Shown: in pieces, positions 35,437 to 44,772 of the stretch
How the letters are laid out: each line of letters starts with the position of its first letter
Position numbering within the stretch: position 1 is the first letter of the stretch
Source: Natronosalvus rutilus
Lineage (GTDB): Archaea > Halobacteriota > Halobacteria > Halobacteriales > Natrialbaceae
NCBI RefSeq assembly: GCF_024204665.1
Contig: NZ_CP100355.1
Location: 2,213,451-2,277,450 of the forward strand
DNA: 64,000 nt
Direction of reading: 5' to 3'
The notes under the pieces: generated by a model
Told to the model about the DNA's origin: nothing
Database searches by the model: none
The model's input: the letters and a program-made list of their open reading frames with translations, nothing else
Program-made: the position numbers and the translations under genes

Positions 35437-36849
35437 TCACTGCCACACGTCGCTCGTGCAGTCGCCGTCCGGCCACCGGATCTCGTGGGCGCGCGCCGGC
35501 CCGTCGGGGAGATCGCCGAAGTCCACGAGGAACTCCTCGTCGAACGTCATCGCCCCTTTCCGGGGGTTCACGTCGGCCTTCAACATCACGGAGCCGCGCT
35601 CTTTCTCCTCGGGGAAGAACCCGTCGTCCCAGGTCGAGTAGAGCGACGTCGTCCAGTAAAGGCGCTCGCCGTCGAGGCTCAACTGGAGCATCTGCGGGCC
35701 GGCGACAAGTTCGCGCCCCTTCACCTCCCGGATGTCGCCGAAGTAGCCCCCGATAGAGATTGTGTCGACCTCCCGGGGGCTGGCGGGGTCACTGATGTCG
35801 TACATCCAGACATCGCCGTGGAGCCAATTCGAGCCGAAGAGATACCGGTCGTCCATCGAGATGACGATGTCCGTTGGGAGCGCCGGAACGGGCATATCCC
35901 AGTCGGCGTGCTCGCGTGCCTCGAAGTCGATGACCTTCTCGGCGCGGTACTCGCCGTCGGCTCGCGGCTCGTCACCGCTCGCGTCCGAGGCTACAGCCTC
36001 GCGGTCCTCGAAGAAGTGGAAGACGTTCGAGGACAGCGCCGCGTTGACGTAGCCGTGAGTGGACTCCGGGCTGTGCAGGAACCGGGTCTCGAGTGGCACC
36101 ATGCCCTCCTCGCCGAGGTCGATGGTCTGCTCGACGGTACCGTCGGACCAGTTCCAGACGTGGAGCCGGTGTCCGTACTTGCCGGCCTCGACGTCCTACA
36201 TGAAAAAGCCGGGCTGATAGGTCGACGGCGCGGCCCACTCCGAGGAGACCATCACGTCGTGGCGGGGTTGGTACCAGAAGTCGTAGTTGAGCTCGAGCTC
36301 GCCTGGCGGCTCCCACCGGCCCTCGATCTCGAAGTCGTGGTTCAGCTCAAGGAATCCACCGGGGAGGTCGCCATCCGCGTTCCCGGTCATGCTGAGTAGC
36401 ATCTTGCCGTCGGGAACGCAGTGGACGGTGTGTGGTCCCGAGAGATCGTACTCGCGGATCGCCTCCGGCTCTATGACCGTCGCCAGTGATGGGTGTCGCC
36501 GGTTCTTGGTATCGAGCACGTGGATGCGTCCGGAGCGGTTTCCTGGCACGACCACGTGACGACGCTCCAGCCCGTCGACGTGGCACGACGACGAACAGGC
36601 GTTCCAGCCGAAGTGGTGTAGTTCGTCGCCCCTGGCCGGCATCTCGACGCGGTCGATTACTTCTTGGTACGTCTCCGACGCGGGGTCCACGTCGACGACG
36701 CCGACGAAGTCCGGGGCGTCCACGTCGCTACCGGTGTACAGCCCGACGACGTAAGCGACCGTCTCGGGCGTCGATTCCTCGATGGCGGCCTGGGGCGTCG
36801 TGTACCCCGGCCCGTCCGTTCCGTGGTGGTAGTGGTGGTCTGTCGCCAT
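35437..36849 (-). pseudogene. mtoX: SBP56 / methanethiol oxidase homologue with one in-frame TAG
   Basis: One frame of 470 codon positions, the normal family length. A lone TAG at 36196-36198 (position 218) interrupts it. Before it: HHFGWNACSSSCHVDG (family metal-site Cys/His region), GPHTVHCVPDGKMLLSM, SSEWAAPSTYQPGFFM. After it: DVEAGKYGHRLHVWNW, ETRFLHSPE, FGSNWLHGDVWMYDISDP, GPQMLQLSLDG, and the C-terminal RWPDGDCTSDVWQ. The position aligns with the Ala or Glu of the GFNP(A/E)DVEAG stretch of human SELENBP1-like proteins. Methanethiol oxidase turns methanethiol and O2 into formaldehyde, H2S and H2O2. No other lesion is seen. ATG at 36847-36849. Confidence 0.85.
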
Positions 36850-36973
36850 GGCAGCTCTCCGAGCGACGGTACGGCCGAACACCAGGTATAGACTCTCCGT
36901 GGGAACCGCACACGGTGTGGGAATCGTGCAGGGCGTGAGCGCGGGAGTTCGCGGTTTGACCGACCGGTCATAT

Positions 36974-37501
36974 TCAGTTGTCGACGGCCAACGTGTCGGA
37001 GAGGAACGTGACCTGCTCGGCCACGACCGGCTCGAACCACGGGTCGTGATGCACGTCGAAGTGGCGAGCCGGAATCCGATGCACGCTGGGGTCGGTGAGC
37101 CGGTCGAGCAGGCGCTCGGTCGGCTCGAGAGGCAGAAGGCGCTCCTCCTCCGCGACGACCACGTGTACGGGTGCGGCTATCCGGTCTGCCTCCTCGACGG
37201 GCCGGTAGAAGGGCAGGTCGAGTACGACCCGGGCGGGCGTGCGGTTGACCAGTACCTCGCCCTTGGGTAGCACCGACCTGAATCCCGAGAGAGCGCCCGG
37301 TGAGTCCAGCAGGCCGCCCTCGCCGGGCTCGGTGACGATCGGCACCTCGACGGGGCCGCGTCCAGCGATGGCTGCGACCCGGTCCGCGACCGCGAACGCG
37401 ACTATTCGAGACACCGCAGTCACGCGAGCGTCTTCCCCCGCGAGGGGCGTCGACGTCTCCTCGTCAGTCCGTTTACGCGACCATCGTTCGTTGATCGTCA
37501 T
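36974..37501 (-). pseudogene. Alpha/beta-hydrolase C-terminal half, nucleophile region lost
   Basis: 175 residues. The C-terminal part (PFYRPVEEADRIAAPVHVVVAEEERLLPLEP, then HRIPARHFDVHHDPWFEPVVAEQVTFL) is the last third of an alpha/beta hydrolase including the catalytic His region (ARHFDVHH). The upstream third, with the oxyanion hole and nucleophile elbow (GxSxG), is absent. A new N-terminus (MTINERW) and a TATA-like TCTATACA are present, so it may still be expressed. It lies between the regulator (37574) and the SBP56 operon, all on the minus strand. Confidence 0.65.
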
Positions 37502-37573
37502 GGTCTCGATAGAAGGCGGTCCGGGATCGGTGTATAGACTCGGGCTAGGAGTCTCACTCGGCGTGTGCAGCTC

Positions 37574-38386
37574 TTACGCCGTGAGAAGGGACGGATCGAG
37601 TCGCTCGCCCTCGCGGCAGTGATCATCTATCGTGGATTCTGCCCACGAGTGGACCGTCTCGTCGTCGGTCTCAATCACCGCGAGCGGCGCGCCTTCGCCT
37701 CCGGACAGGCACAGCAACACCGCGTCGTCGACGACGAACATGGTGGACGGGACATCGCCGCGGTACACGAACACATCAGACCGCCCGGTCTCGACCATCT
37801 CCCGCGCCTGCTCGACCATCTTCGGGTCGGTTCCGACGCTTTCGAACGCACCCTCGCCGAGGACGCTCTCCAGCTCGAGGTCACCGTCAACGATTCCCTC
37901 CCAGCACGTCTCCATGACGCCCGGCAGCACGGAGTAAGTAACAAGCCGGACTCGGCCGGCGGTCCGGATGCGCTTCGTGATGTGCGTCATTGGAGCCAGT
38001 GCGTCAGTCTTCGTCGCGCGGACAATCTCCGCACCGGCAAGGCAGCCGAGGTCGAAGTCGAACCCGCCCTCGGGGAACCACTGCGCCACCTCGCCGAGCG
38101 CCGGAACGGACTCGAAGCGCTCTAAGAGGTCCACGAACTCCCGCGACACGTAGGCACCGAGCTGGGTCGTCTCGTACTCCCGGTCCGCCTCGACAACCCA
38201 ACCGCGCTCCTCGAAGTCGTCGAGGATGCGTCCTAGCGTGGCCCGTGTCACCCCCGTCGCGTCTTCCAGTTCATAGCGTCCGACGGGGCCGTCGGTGAGC
38301 GCGTCGAGCACCATAACCCGGTTCGACGATCGGGCGAGAAACTCGATTTCCTCGAGGGACCCCTGGAGAGCGTCGAGTGGTCTCAT
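37574..38386 (-). CDS. FilR1-like winged-HTH regulator near the SBP56 operon
   Basis: 270 residues. A winged helix (DALTDGPVGRYELEDATGVTRATLGRILDDFEERGWVVE, about 28-67) precedes a FilR1-type ligand domain (RVRLVTYSVLPGVMETCW, GRSDVFVYRGDVPSTMFVVDDAVLLCL). This is the second such regulator in the island. It lies upstream of the hydrolase remnant and the methanethiol-oxidase operon on the same strand and is their likely regulator. Confidence 0.85.
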   Translation of the reverse strand: MRPLDALQGSLEEIEFLARSSNRVMVLDALTDGPVGRYELEDATGVTRATLGRILDDFEERGWVVEADREYETTQLGAYVSREFVDLLERFESVPALGEVAQWFPEGGFDFDLGCLAGAEIVRATKTDALAPMTHITKRIRTAGRVRLVTYSVLPGVMETCWEGIVDGDLELESVLGEGAFESVGTDPKMVEQAREMVETGRSDVFVYRGDVPSTMFVVDDAVLLCLSGGEGAPLAVIETDDETVHSWAESTIDDHCREGERLDPSLLTA

Positions 38387-38521
38387 GGCCTCTAGGTGTC
38401 TCCACGGGAGTGCTCGATTTAGCCTTTCGCACGACAGTGAAATGACGCTCTGCGCCGGTCAGCGCTCCTCGACCAAGTTCTCAGCCGCAATTACAAGGGG
38501 CCCGCCATCGAATAATTGACA

Positions 38522-38995
38522 ATGGTCGACATCTCCACGCGTTCCAAAGCCGACAACGAGGAAAGCCCCTTAGAGCGGCAGCGTAGACTGATGGAGTTGC
38601 TGTCACAGGAAACTCGACACAGCGTTATTCAGACGCTTGTGGGGCACCCGGAAATCCTCGCATCAGCGGATGAAATCAACCATTTCATCCCGAGCAAATC
38701 GAACAAGACCGTCGAAGAACAGCTGGACGTGCTCGTTGAAGCGGATATCCTCACAATCTACGAGTATCCTCCGAACAAGGAAACGCGTGGCTTTCCGTGG
38801 AAATTCTACGGCTTCACCGAGTATGGTACCGACATCCTCGGCGAGTTCAACTATCTCAAGGGCGTCCCGATGACGCGATCCGTTCACCAGAAAACGAGAA
38901 AGCCCGAAAAAATCGAGCGACACGAAATGGCGCCACGACCGTCTCTCCCAGAACCGATCCGTACGGCGTTCCGACTCGACGAAGAGGCGGAATAA
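38522..38995 (+). CDS. Small winged-HTH protein
   Basis: 158 residues. LMELLSQETRHSVIQTLVGHPEILASADEINHFI is the recognition helix region, with KTVEEQLDVLVEADILTIYEYPPNKETRGFPWKFYGFTEYGTDIL behind it. The protein at 49759-50076 has the same plan (FPVGERSKGLPTKFYGITE). These are small ArsR-like haloarchaeal regulators of unknown target. It is divergent from the FilR1-like gene. Confidence 0.82.
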   Translation: MVDISTRSKADNEESPLERQRRLMELLSQETRHSVIQTLVGHPEILASADEINHFIPSKSNKTVEEQLDVLVEADILTIYEYPPNKETRGFPWKFYGFTEYGTDILGEFNYLKGVPMTRSVHQKTRKPEKIERHEMAPRPSLPEPIRTAFRLDEEAE

Positions 38996-39220
38996 CGGAG
39001 ACCGGGGACGGGCATTGAAATGTCAAGGTTTCCCATAGCTGCTATGTGTGAGTCGCCGTCGTCGCGCTTTCTATATCACGTCATCGTCGGTTTCCTAACT
39101 ACAGGGTTTGAGTCGGTCGAACCAACCTGACGGTAAGTAAAGAGTCCCGTCAACTAATGCTGAACACAATGACTGTGTGTGCCAATCATTATCACAGTGC
39201 GCCGCGAGTAGGTGTGCAGT

Positions 39221-40573
39221 ATGACCCTGGCAACGGTTCAAAGATACCATCCCACTCGGAACACTGACAGAGAGGGAGCGGCGGTAGTGATAGGCGGGGG
39301 TATGGCCGGTCTCTTCACAGCCCGCATCCTCACGGATAGTTTTCGGGAAGTAACCGTGATCGAGCGAGATTCTACCCCGGTTGAACCGACCGCCCGTCGG
39401 GGCGTACCCCAGGGTCGCCACGTTCATCTGCTGTTGGAAGCGGGCCGTGCAACACTCGAGGATTTCTTTCCTGGATTCGGTGAGGAACTCGCCAGAGCAG
39501 GCGGAGTGATACTCGACAGTTCTCGCGACGTAAGGCAGTATCAGGAAGATGGCTTTCTCGCCGATGGAACACGACGACTCCCGTTGTACTTTGCCACCCG
39601 GCCACTCTACGAACAGGTCGTTCGACGACGTGTTACCAACCTCAGCGCCGTCACGTTCCGATCGAGATGTCAGTGGGTCGATTACCTCACCGATGGGTCA
39701 GATTCGACCGTGACTGGAGTCTCTATCAACGCAGAAGAGGGGGACACAGAGGAACTGGTTGCCGACCTGGTCGTCGATGCGACCGGTCGAACGTCCCGGA
39801 CACCGACGTGGTTACAGGCACACGGATACGACCCGCCGGAAATCGACGAAGTCCGCATCGGGATGGCCTACAGCACGGCACACATCGAGCGGCCCGCCAA
39901 CGACCGGCAGATGATCCTGTCGGCCCCATCACCTGACTTCGGCCGTGGTGGATCAACGTTTCCGGTCGAAAACGGTGGCCGGATCGTGACCTTGTTCGGC
40001 CTGCACGGCGATCATCCACCGACGGACGTGGACGGACTGATCGAGTTCGCAGCGGATCTCCCCATCCCGCATTTCGAACGGTTGCTCGAGACGCGGATGT
40101 GGCTCTCTGAGGATATCGCACACTACCCGTTCCCCACTAGTATTCGCCGGCACTACGAGGACGTAGAACGGTTCCCGGACGGCCTGCTCGTCGTTGGTGA
40201 TGCACTTGCCAGTTTCAATCCAATCTACGGACAGGGAATGTCAGTGGCGGCTCTGGAGGCGTTAATACTCCATCACACGCTTGCGGATAGAAATCGGGAC
40301 GATCTTGCACGACGTTATTTTGACCGGGTTGAAGACATCGTTACTGTCGCCTGGACGTTATCTGTCGGTGGGGACTTCGCGTTCCCGCAAACAGAGGGCC
40401 CGAAACCTCGCGGTACCAATTTGACCAACAGGTATCTCTCACGTTTGCTGCGAAGGTCCCACGATGACCAGGTGCTCCGTGAGGCGTTCGTGAAGGTGCT
40501 CATGATGGAACAGCCACCGACGACGCTGTTCTCACCGAACATCGTGTGGCGGGTCTTCAAACCGAAGCCGTGA
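39221..40573 (+). CDS. FAD-dependent monooxygenase-like oxidoreductase
   Basis: About 450 residues. The N-terminal Rossmann motif is VVIGGGMAGLFTARIL and the later FAD-binding motif is LLVVGDALASFNPIYGQGMSVAALEA (near 310-335). The ATG at 39221 is used; a GTG three codons upstream is possible. Belongs to the group of FAD oxidoreductases related to geranylgeranyl reductase and halogenase-like enzymes; the substrate is not known. Confidence 0.88.
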   Translation: MTLATVQRYHPTRNTDREGAAVVIGGGMAGLFTARILTDSFREVTVIERDSTPVEPTARRGVPQGRHVHLLLEAGRATLEDFFPGFGEELARAGGVILDSSRDVRQYQEDGFLADGTRRLPLYFATRPLYEQVVRRRVTNLSAVTFRSRCQWVDYLTDGSDSTVTGVSINAEEGDTEELVADLVVDATGRTSRTPTWLQAHGYDPPEIDEVRIGMAYSTAHIERPANDRQMILSAPSPDFGRGGSTFPVENGGRIVTLFGLHGDHPPTDVDGLIEFAADLPIPHFERLLETRMWLSEDIAHYPFPTSIRRHYEDVERFPDGLLVVGDALASFNPIYGQGMSVAALEALILHHTLADRNRDDLARRYFDRVEDIVTVAWTLSVGGDFAFPQTEGPKPRGTNLTNRYLSRLLRRSHDDQVLREAFVKVLMMEQPPTTLFSPNIVWRVFKPKP

Positions 40574-40596
40574 GCGGTGTTCCAGCCCCGCCCAAT

Positions 40597-40803
40597 TCAC
40601 TCATCGGTATTGACTCGACTCTTTTTGAACGACCTGATAGCCATCAGGAGGTAGAACGCACCGATGATACGTATTCCGGGCGTGAGCCGTTCGTTCCATT
40701 CGACCTGATCCGGTTGGTCGTACATGAGCGTCGTCGTGAGCTTTCGGTACACATCAGGGAACAGGAGCACGACTGCGCCGAATAAACCGGTCAGATTCAT
40801 CAT
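40597..40803 (-). CDS. Small haloarchaeal membrane protein
   Basis: About 68 residues: MMNLTGLFGAVVLLFPDVYRK, a polar stretch with QPDQVEWNERLTPG, then IRIIGAFYLLMAIRS. Two membrane helices, as in many short haloarchaeal proteins of unknown role. An upstream TTG at 40830 is an alternative start. Convergent with the FAD oxidoreductase. Confidence 0.6.
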   Translation of the reverse strand: MMNLTGLFGAVVLLFPDVYRKLTTTLMYDQPDQVEWNERLTPGIRIIGAFYLLMAIRSFKKSRVNTDE

Positions 40804-41129
40804 CCCCGCGTACAACCTCCCTCCGAGCAAGCAAGCGACGGTGATGAGTACACCTTCCGCTCGTATCGACGAACGAAACCACGACCGAGTCGACGAATCC
40901 CCCGGGTTCTATATAGCCACCTCTTCGAAGATGGCTATCAGACGGTCTAGAAACAGTGTCGTGACCACCCCTATAACCCCGATTGTGGGTCGCATTGTAT
41001 CCCAGTTAAGCGCCTGGTGGCTTAATCTCTCACCCCCTTGATGTGCAGAGAAGGATGATGTAACCATTATTGATATTTAAAGTTAGGGACAATGTATATA
41101 TGCAAGCAATACTATATGTTTCGTAACCG

Positions 41130-42533
41130 ATGGAGGAAAGTGAGCGACGGTACCAAGAATTAATCCAAACGTCGCCTGCTCCTATTAATCTCTTCAATAC
41201 GTCTGGAGAGATAATTTGGGGAAACGATGCTGTTCTGGCCCTTCTTGGCATAGATTCTCAGCAGGAGTTGATTGGGCGGTCTATCTTTGAATTTGTTCAT
41301 TCAGATGACCAATATACTGCTGAATCCGAATTGATGGAGGTCATCAATGAGAAACAATCCTCTGGGCCAACACTGATGCGGCTTACTCCTGTAGAAGGAC
41401 AAGACCGTACAATCAGAGTTGCGACAGCACCGGGTCAGTATCAGGGGGATGATATCGGCCAGGCTGTTGTTATTGACATTACCGAGCTCAACCAGACGAG
41501 AGCCGAATTAAAGCAAGAACGAGAGTTTATTGAAACGGCGCTCAACACCATTGAAGACGTTTTTTATGTAATCGACACGGCAGGGAACCTCGAGCAGTGG
41601 AACGACGCACTAATTGAGGTCTCTGGATACACCCCAGAAGAAGTTCAGACAATAGATGTCGAGGATTTCTTTATCGAAGAACACACTGACCGAGTGTCTG
41701 AATCCATCTCCAGAGCGTTCGTAGACGGTAGCGATACAATCGAAGCACTTGTCCAAACCAAATCTGGCGAACAGATCCCATATGAATTCCGCAAACAGCG
41801 GCTTGTGAAAGGCTACTCTGTCATGGGCCTTGTTGGCATCGGGAGAAATATCTCCCAACAGAAATCCTGGGAACAACATCTCAAGGCAGTGGACCACCTT
41901 CTCCAGCACCAGTTCCGAAATCAACTTAATATAATTAGAGGTAATGTCGATCTCTTAGCAGCACAAAGCGCAGATGCCGATGGTCAGCAAATCACAGCAA
42001 TACACGAATCTGTGGACAAAATGTTATCTATATTTAATGGCCATAAAAACATTACAACTCAGATCCTCCGCAAGGATAACAGAAAACAGATGGACATCGT
42101 AGCGATCATTGATGAATTACTAGCAGAATTTCAGGAACGGTATCCTCACGCTGAGCTCAGCCTTAGTAGCCCAGATTCGGTACTTGTGATCGCGGTACCC
42201 TATATAGAACAAGCTCTCCACGAACTCATTTGGAACGCACTCAAACACAATACTGCGGAGAGTCCAGAAGTTACCATCACCATCGATGCTGAGACCACTC
42301 CGAGAAAAATATACCTCACGGATAACGGCCCACTGATATCGAGGCACGAATACGCATTCATAGAAAATCCTGAAACACTTGATTCGACGTCCCACCCGAC
42401 AGGACTTGGTCTCTGGGCTGCAAATATCGCAGTAATGTCCTCACGAGGCTCCTTTACTATTGAAGAGAGCACCAAAAACGGGAATAAGATAATAATCGAA
42501 CTACCTGCGCCAGTTAACAGCTGGAAAGAGTAA
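41130..42533 (+). CDS. PAS-PAS sensor histidine kinase, low GC
   Basis: 467 residues, soluble. Two PAS domains (about 5-115 and 128-245) come before a histidine-kinase core. The H-box is LLQHQFRNQLNIIRGNVDLL (near 265), the N-box IWNALKHNTAESPEV, and the G-box region contains GLGLWAANIAVMSS. GC content is visibly lower (about half) than the neighbours, and codons such as AAT, TTA and ATA are frequent. This fits recent gain from an AT-richer haloarchaeon. A partner response regulator is not adjacent. Confidence 0.9.
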   Translation: MEESERRYQELIQTSPAPINLFNTSGEIIWGNDAVLALLGIDSQQELIGRSIFEFVHSDDQYTAESELMEVINEKQSSGPTLMRLTPVEGQDRTIRVATAPGQYQGDDIGQAVVIDITELNQTRAELKQEREFIETALNTIEDVFYVIDTAGNLEQWNDALIEVSGYTPEEVQTIDVEDFFIEEHTDRVSESISRAFVDGSDTIEALVQTKSGEQIPYEFRKQRLVKGYSVMGLVGIGRNISQQKSWEQHLKAVDHLLQHQFRNQLNIIRGNVDLLAAQSADADGQQITAIHESVDKMLSIFNGHKNITTQILRKDNRKQMDIVAIIDELLAEFQERYPHAELSLSSPDSVLVIAVPYIEQALHELIWNALKHNTAESPEVTITIDAETTPRKIYLTDNGPLISRHEYAFIENPETLDSTSHPTGLGLWAANIAVMSSRGSFTIEESTKNGNKIIIELPAPVNSWKE

Positions 42534-42642
42534 TCGAGACGTCTTTCAGGTATACTTCAATCTCTAATATTAGACGATGGAAATCCCTTTGTGGGAATTC
42601 ACACGTATACTGAAGCCGTAACTCTCGGACTGCAACCAGAAG

Positions 42643-42904
42643 TTAATTTTCCGGCGCCGTCACACGAAGTTCCTCGTCGACCTCGTAGAAGTAGCCTCGC
42701 TCGTAGCCGGGTGAGCGCATAGTTTGCGTCTTCGGGTTCAAGGGCCAGTTCATCGGTCCTAAGAAGGATCTCGAGTGCTTGCTCTCGAGGGACCGATGGC
42801 ACATCTTCCTGATCGTCCGAATTGAGACTGTGTGTGCAAAGGACGTCGTATGCGTCAAGAATCCACTCCGACAGTGGCGATCGTGGATCGGTGCTGTCGT
42901 TCAT
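42643..42904 (-). pseudogene. Small acidic protein, frameshifted
   Basis: The first frame gives SPLSEWILDAYDVLCTHSL, EQALEILLRTDELALEPEDA and NYALTRL. The second frame, after about 42705, gives YERGYFYEVDEELRVTAPEN and a TAA. Joined, they make an 85-residue protein with a plausible NYALTRL-ERGYFYEV junction, so two bases seem to be missing. It resembles short haloarchaeal hypotheticals. It lies next to the low-GC kinase. Confidence 0.6.
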
Positions 42905-43046
42905 CTCGTCTTCGTACCTAGATTCTTCAGTATCGAACCGCTTAAGAATTCCTCCTCGAGAAATAGAACCGGTTTCACGGGCAGGTGACGAACTCGAGGA
43001 GCGCTTTCGGATTAACGACTTCCGTTCCAGTCAGTTCTTGTTCTCC

Positions 43047-43343
43047 CTATCGATTACCCGCTTGGAACTCGTTTTTTCTACGCTGTATATTGAGGTTATA
43101 AAGGACAATGAGCGGGTAGATTCCTAACACGGTAACGAGAATGAGCCTCGGTAAACGGAAATCCGCGAACGGTGTGCCAGCTAAGACACCTTCCGACATA
43201 ACGATGATGCCACCAGTTGGATCCAACAGGAACTGAACCCTACCGCCGATCGCACTGATATCGAGGAAGAGTAGACAGGCCATTAGCAGCCGGACGGGAA
43301 GCGGCCGGGTACGTAGTCTTGGATCGCTATCGGTGCTTATCAT
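43047..43343 (-). CDS. Membrane protein, probably truncated
   Basis: 98 residues. LLMACLLFLDISAIGG and LPRLILVTVLGIYPLIVLYNL are two membrane helices with an intervening loop (LLDPTGGIIVMSEGVLAGTPF). This looks like the front half of a four-helix haloarchaeal family; the tail (RRKNEFQAGNR) ends abruptly. The start is 28 bp from the right end of the TnpB element, so its promoter may have been displaced. Confidence 0.55.
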   Translation of the reverse strand: MISTDSDPRLRTRPLPVRLLMACLLFLDISAIGGRVQFLLDPTGGIIVMSEGVLAGTPFADFRLPRLILVTVLGIYPLIVLYNLNIQRRKNEFQAGNR

Positions 43344-43370
43344 GTGGGCGTTTCTTCGCTACGGCAGTAT

Positions 43371-43520
43371 TGACATCCTCCTTCGCGTGAACGCGGAGGA
43401 ATCCCACGGCATCGCACCGCTGAGTTGGGATATTAGGGTTTGCAGTCTACCACCTCTGCCCGAGGTTGGAATCCTCGGGAGAGGTCGTGAAGGTAGACTT
43501 CGGGCTGTGCCAACCAGCCG
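43371..43520 (-). ncRNA. Candidate TnpB guide (omega) RNA and element right end
   Basis: Downstream of tnpB on its own strand lies a hairpin (CCTC/GAGG and CGCG/CGCG pairing, 43377-43399) followed by GGATGTCAATA. In IS200/IS605-group elements the region that overlaps the tnpB 3' end and right end encodes the guide RNA. No direct evidence of transcription; boundaries are approximate. Confidence 0.3.
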
Positions 43521-44751
43521 GTACTCCTATCTTCGTCCAAACTGGCCGAAGACTCGGAGTTACTTTTATTGATATCGAGACGGATGTTCTCCGCCCCGTT
43601 CACATCAGCGTTGAACGCGGCCTCACACGCCTCACAGACGTACAGTCCACGTTCGACACGCTGACTATCCTCTTCTCTCCCGCAGATACAACACGTCTTG
43701 CTCGTGTCGCGTTCGGACACTTCGACGACTTCGATACCCGCAACCTTCGCTTTGTAGGTGAGAATCGACGTGAAGCGGTCGAACGCCCACCCGTGCAGGT
43801 CGAGGTTGCCGTGACGACCCCAGTTTTTCGAGTCACCGTTCTCGTCCTCTCGTACACCAGAGAGTTTCCCGACGTTTATCCGACCAACTTCTTGCTCGAC
43901 ACACCGTTCAACGATGTGTTTGGCGAGGCTGTGGAAGAAGTGGGTGCGGCGTTCCGACCACGTGTGGTGGTGTCTGGTGGCTGCTTCGCCACCTGAGTTG
44001 TCACATCTGGCGATCTCTTTCGGGAAGTAGTAGCCGTCCTGTTTCAAACGGTTGCCGGGGTAGAGGTCGGCTTGCTCGGTGCTGTATGCGACCGCTGCGA
44101 AGTTACAGATACCGAGGTCGACACCAGCCGACTCGGTTCCGGGTGCAGCGGGCGTCTCGATTCCGTCTTTGCAGACGAGATGCAGTTCCCATCGCCCCTT
44201 TACCTTGTCGTAGACGGCTCTGACCTGTTGCAGGTTCTCGACGGTGATTCCGGGGCGGGTTTCGTACTCGATGAGGATGTACTCCCACGCTTTCGGGTGT
44301 TCCTTGTGGTTCGCGCCTTTTGAGAGCCGAACACGGTTGTTCTTCGTGTCGTGGCGGATGCCTTTTGTTTCCACGTCACCGTGCTACGCGGGTGTTCTTC
44401 GTGGACGCGGCGGCCTTGTGAGTCGTAGTAGTTTTTCTTGCGGTAGCCAGGCGGATTCGCTCGACTGTCAGACTTCCTCTTTCCGTACCACGAGTTGAAG
44501 GCTTCAGCGAGTTCCTCCAGAACGCGCTGACTGGACTGGGAGTGCAGTCCTTTGTATTTTGAATGAGTCTTCAACTCGTCTTTGAGGTCACCGTGGTCGG
44601 GGATTTCGCCCGTCTCCTCCCAGACTTGCCGGGAGTGGTAGTTAGCGACGTTCCAGAGTTTACTGGCCGACCATCCGTGCCGGTCGAGCATTCGTTCCAC
44701 TTGCGAGTGGTTGAGGATTTTCGCTCGGTAGGTGCGGTGGACTTCCAGCAT
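43433..44751 (-). pseudogene. tnpB: IS1341-type TnpB nuclease with one-base frameshift
   Basis: The N-terminal frame starts MLEVHRTYRAKILNHSQ (ATG 44749-44751) and reads to TVTWKQK; a missing G in a GGG run near 44362 shifts the frame, which resumes as GIRHDTKNNRVRLSKG. The RuvC region then shows GVDLGICNFAAVAY (first Asp), GRINVGKLSGVRED and FNADVNGAENI (last Asp); the four-cysteine zinc finger is CCICG/CEAC. No tnpA is present. Active TnpB is an RNA-guided DNA nuclease; this copy would need the frame restored. Confidence 0.85.
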
Positions 44752-44772
44752 TCTGAACGCCTGTATAAGCAC

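Noticed and set aside
11427-36849. Pyrrolysine or another amber recoding as explanation for the TAG codons
   Set aside because: No CUA-anticodon tRNA or pylBCDS gene lies in the window and several normal genes here end in TAG. Kept only as a low-weight alternative.
42599-42858. Two overlapping frames as two separate genes
   Set aside because: Joined they make one coherent small protein; each alone ends in unlikely sequence, so a frameshift is the simpler reading.
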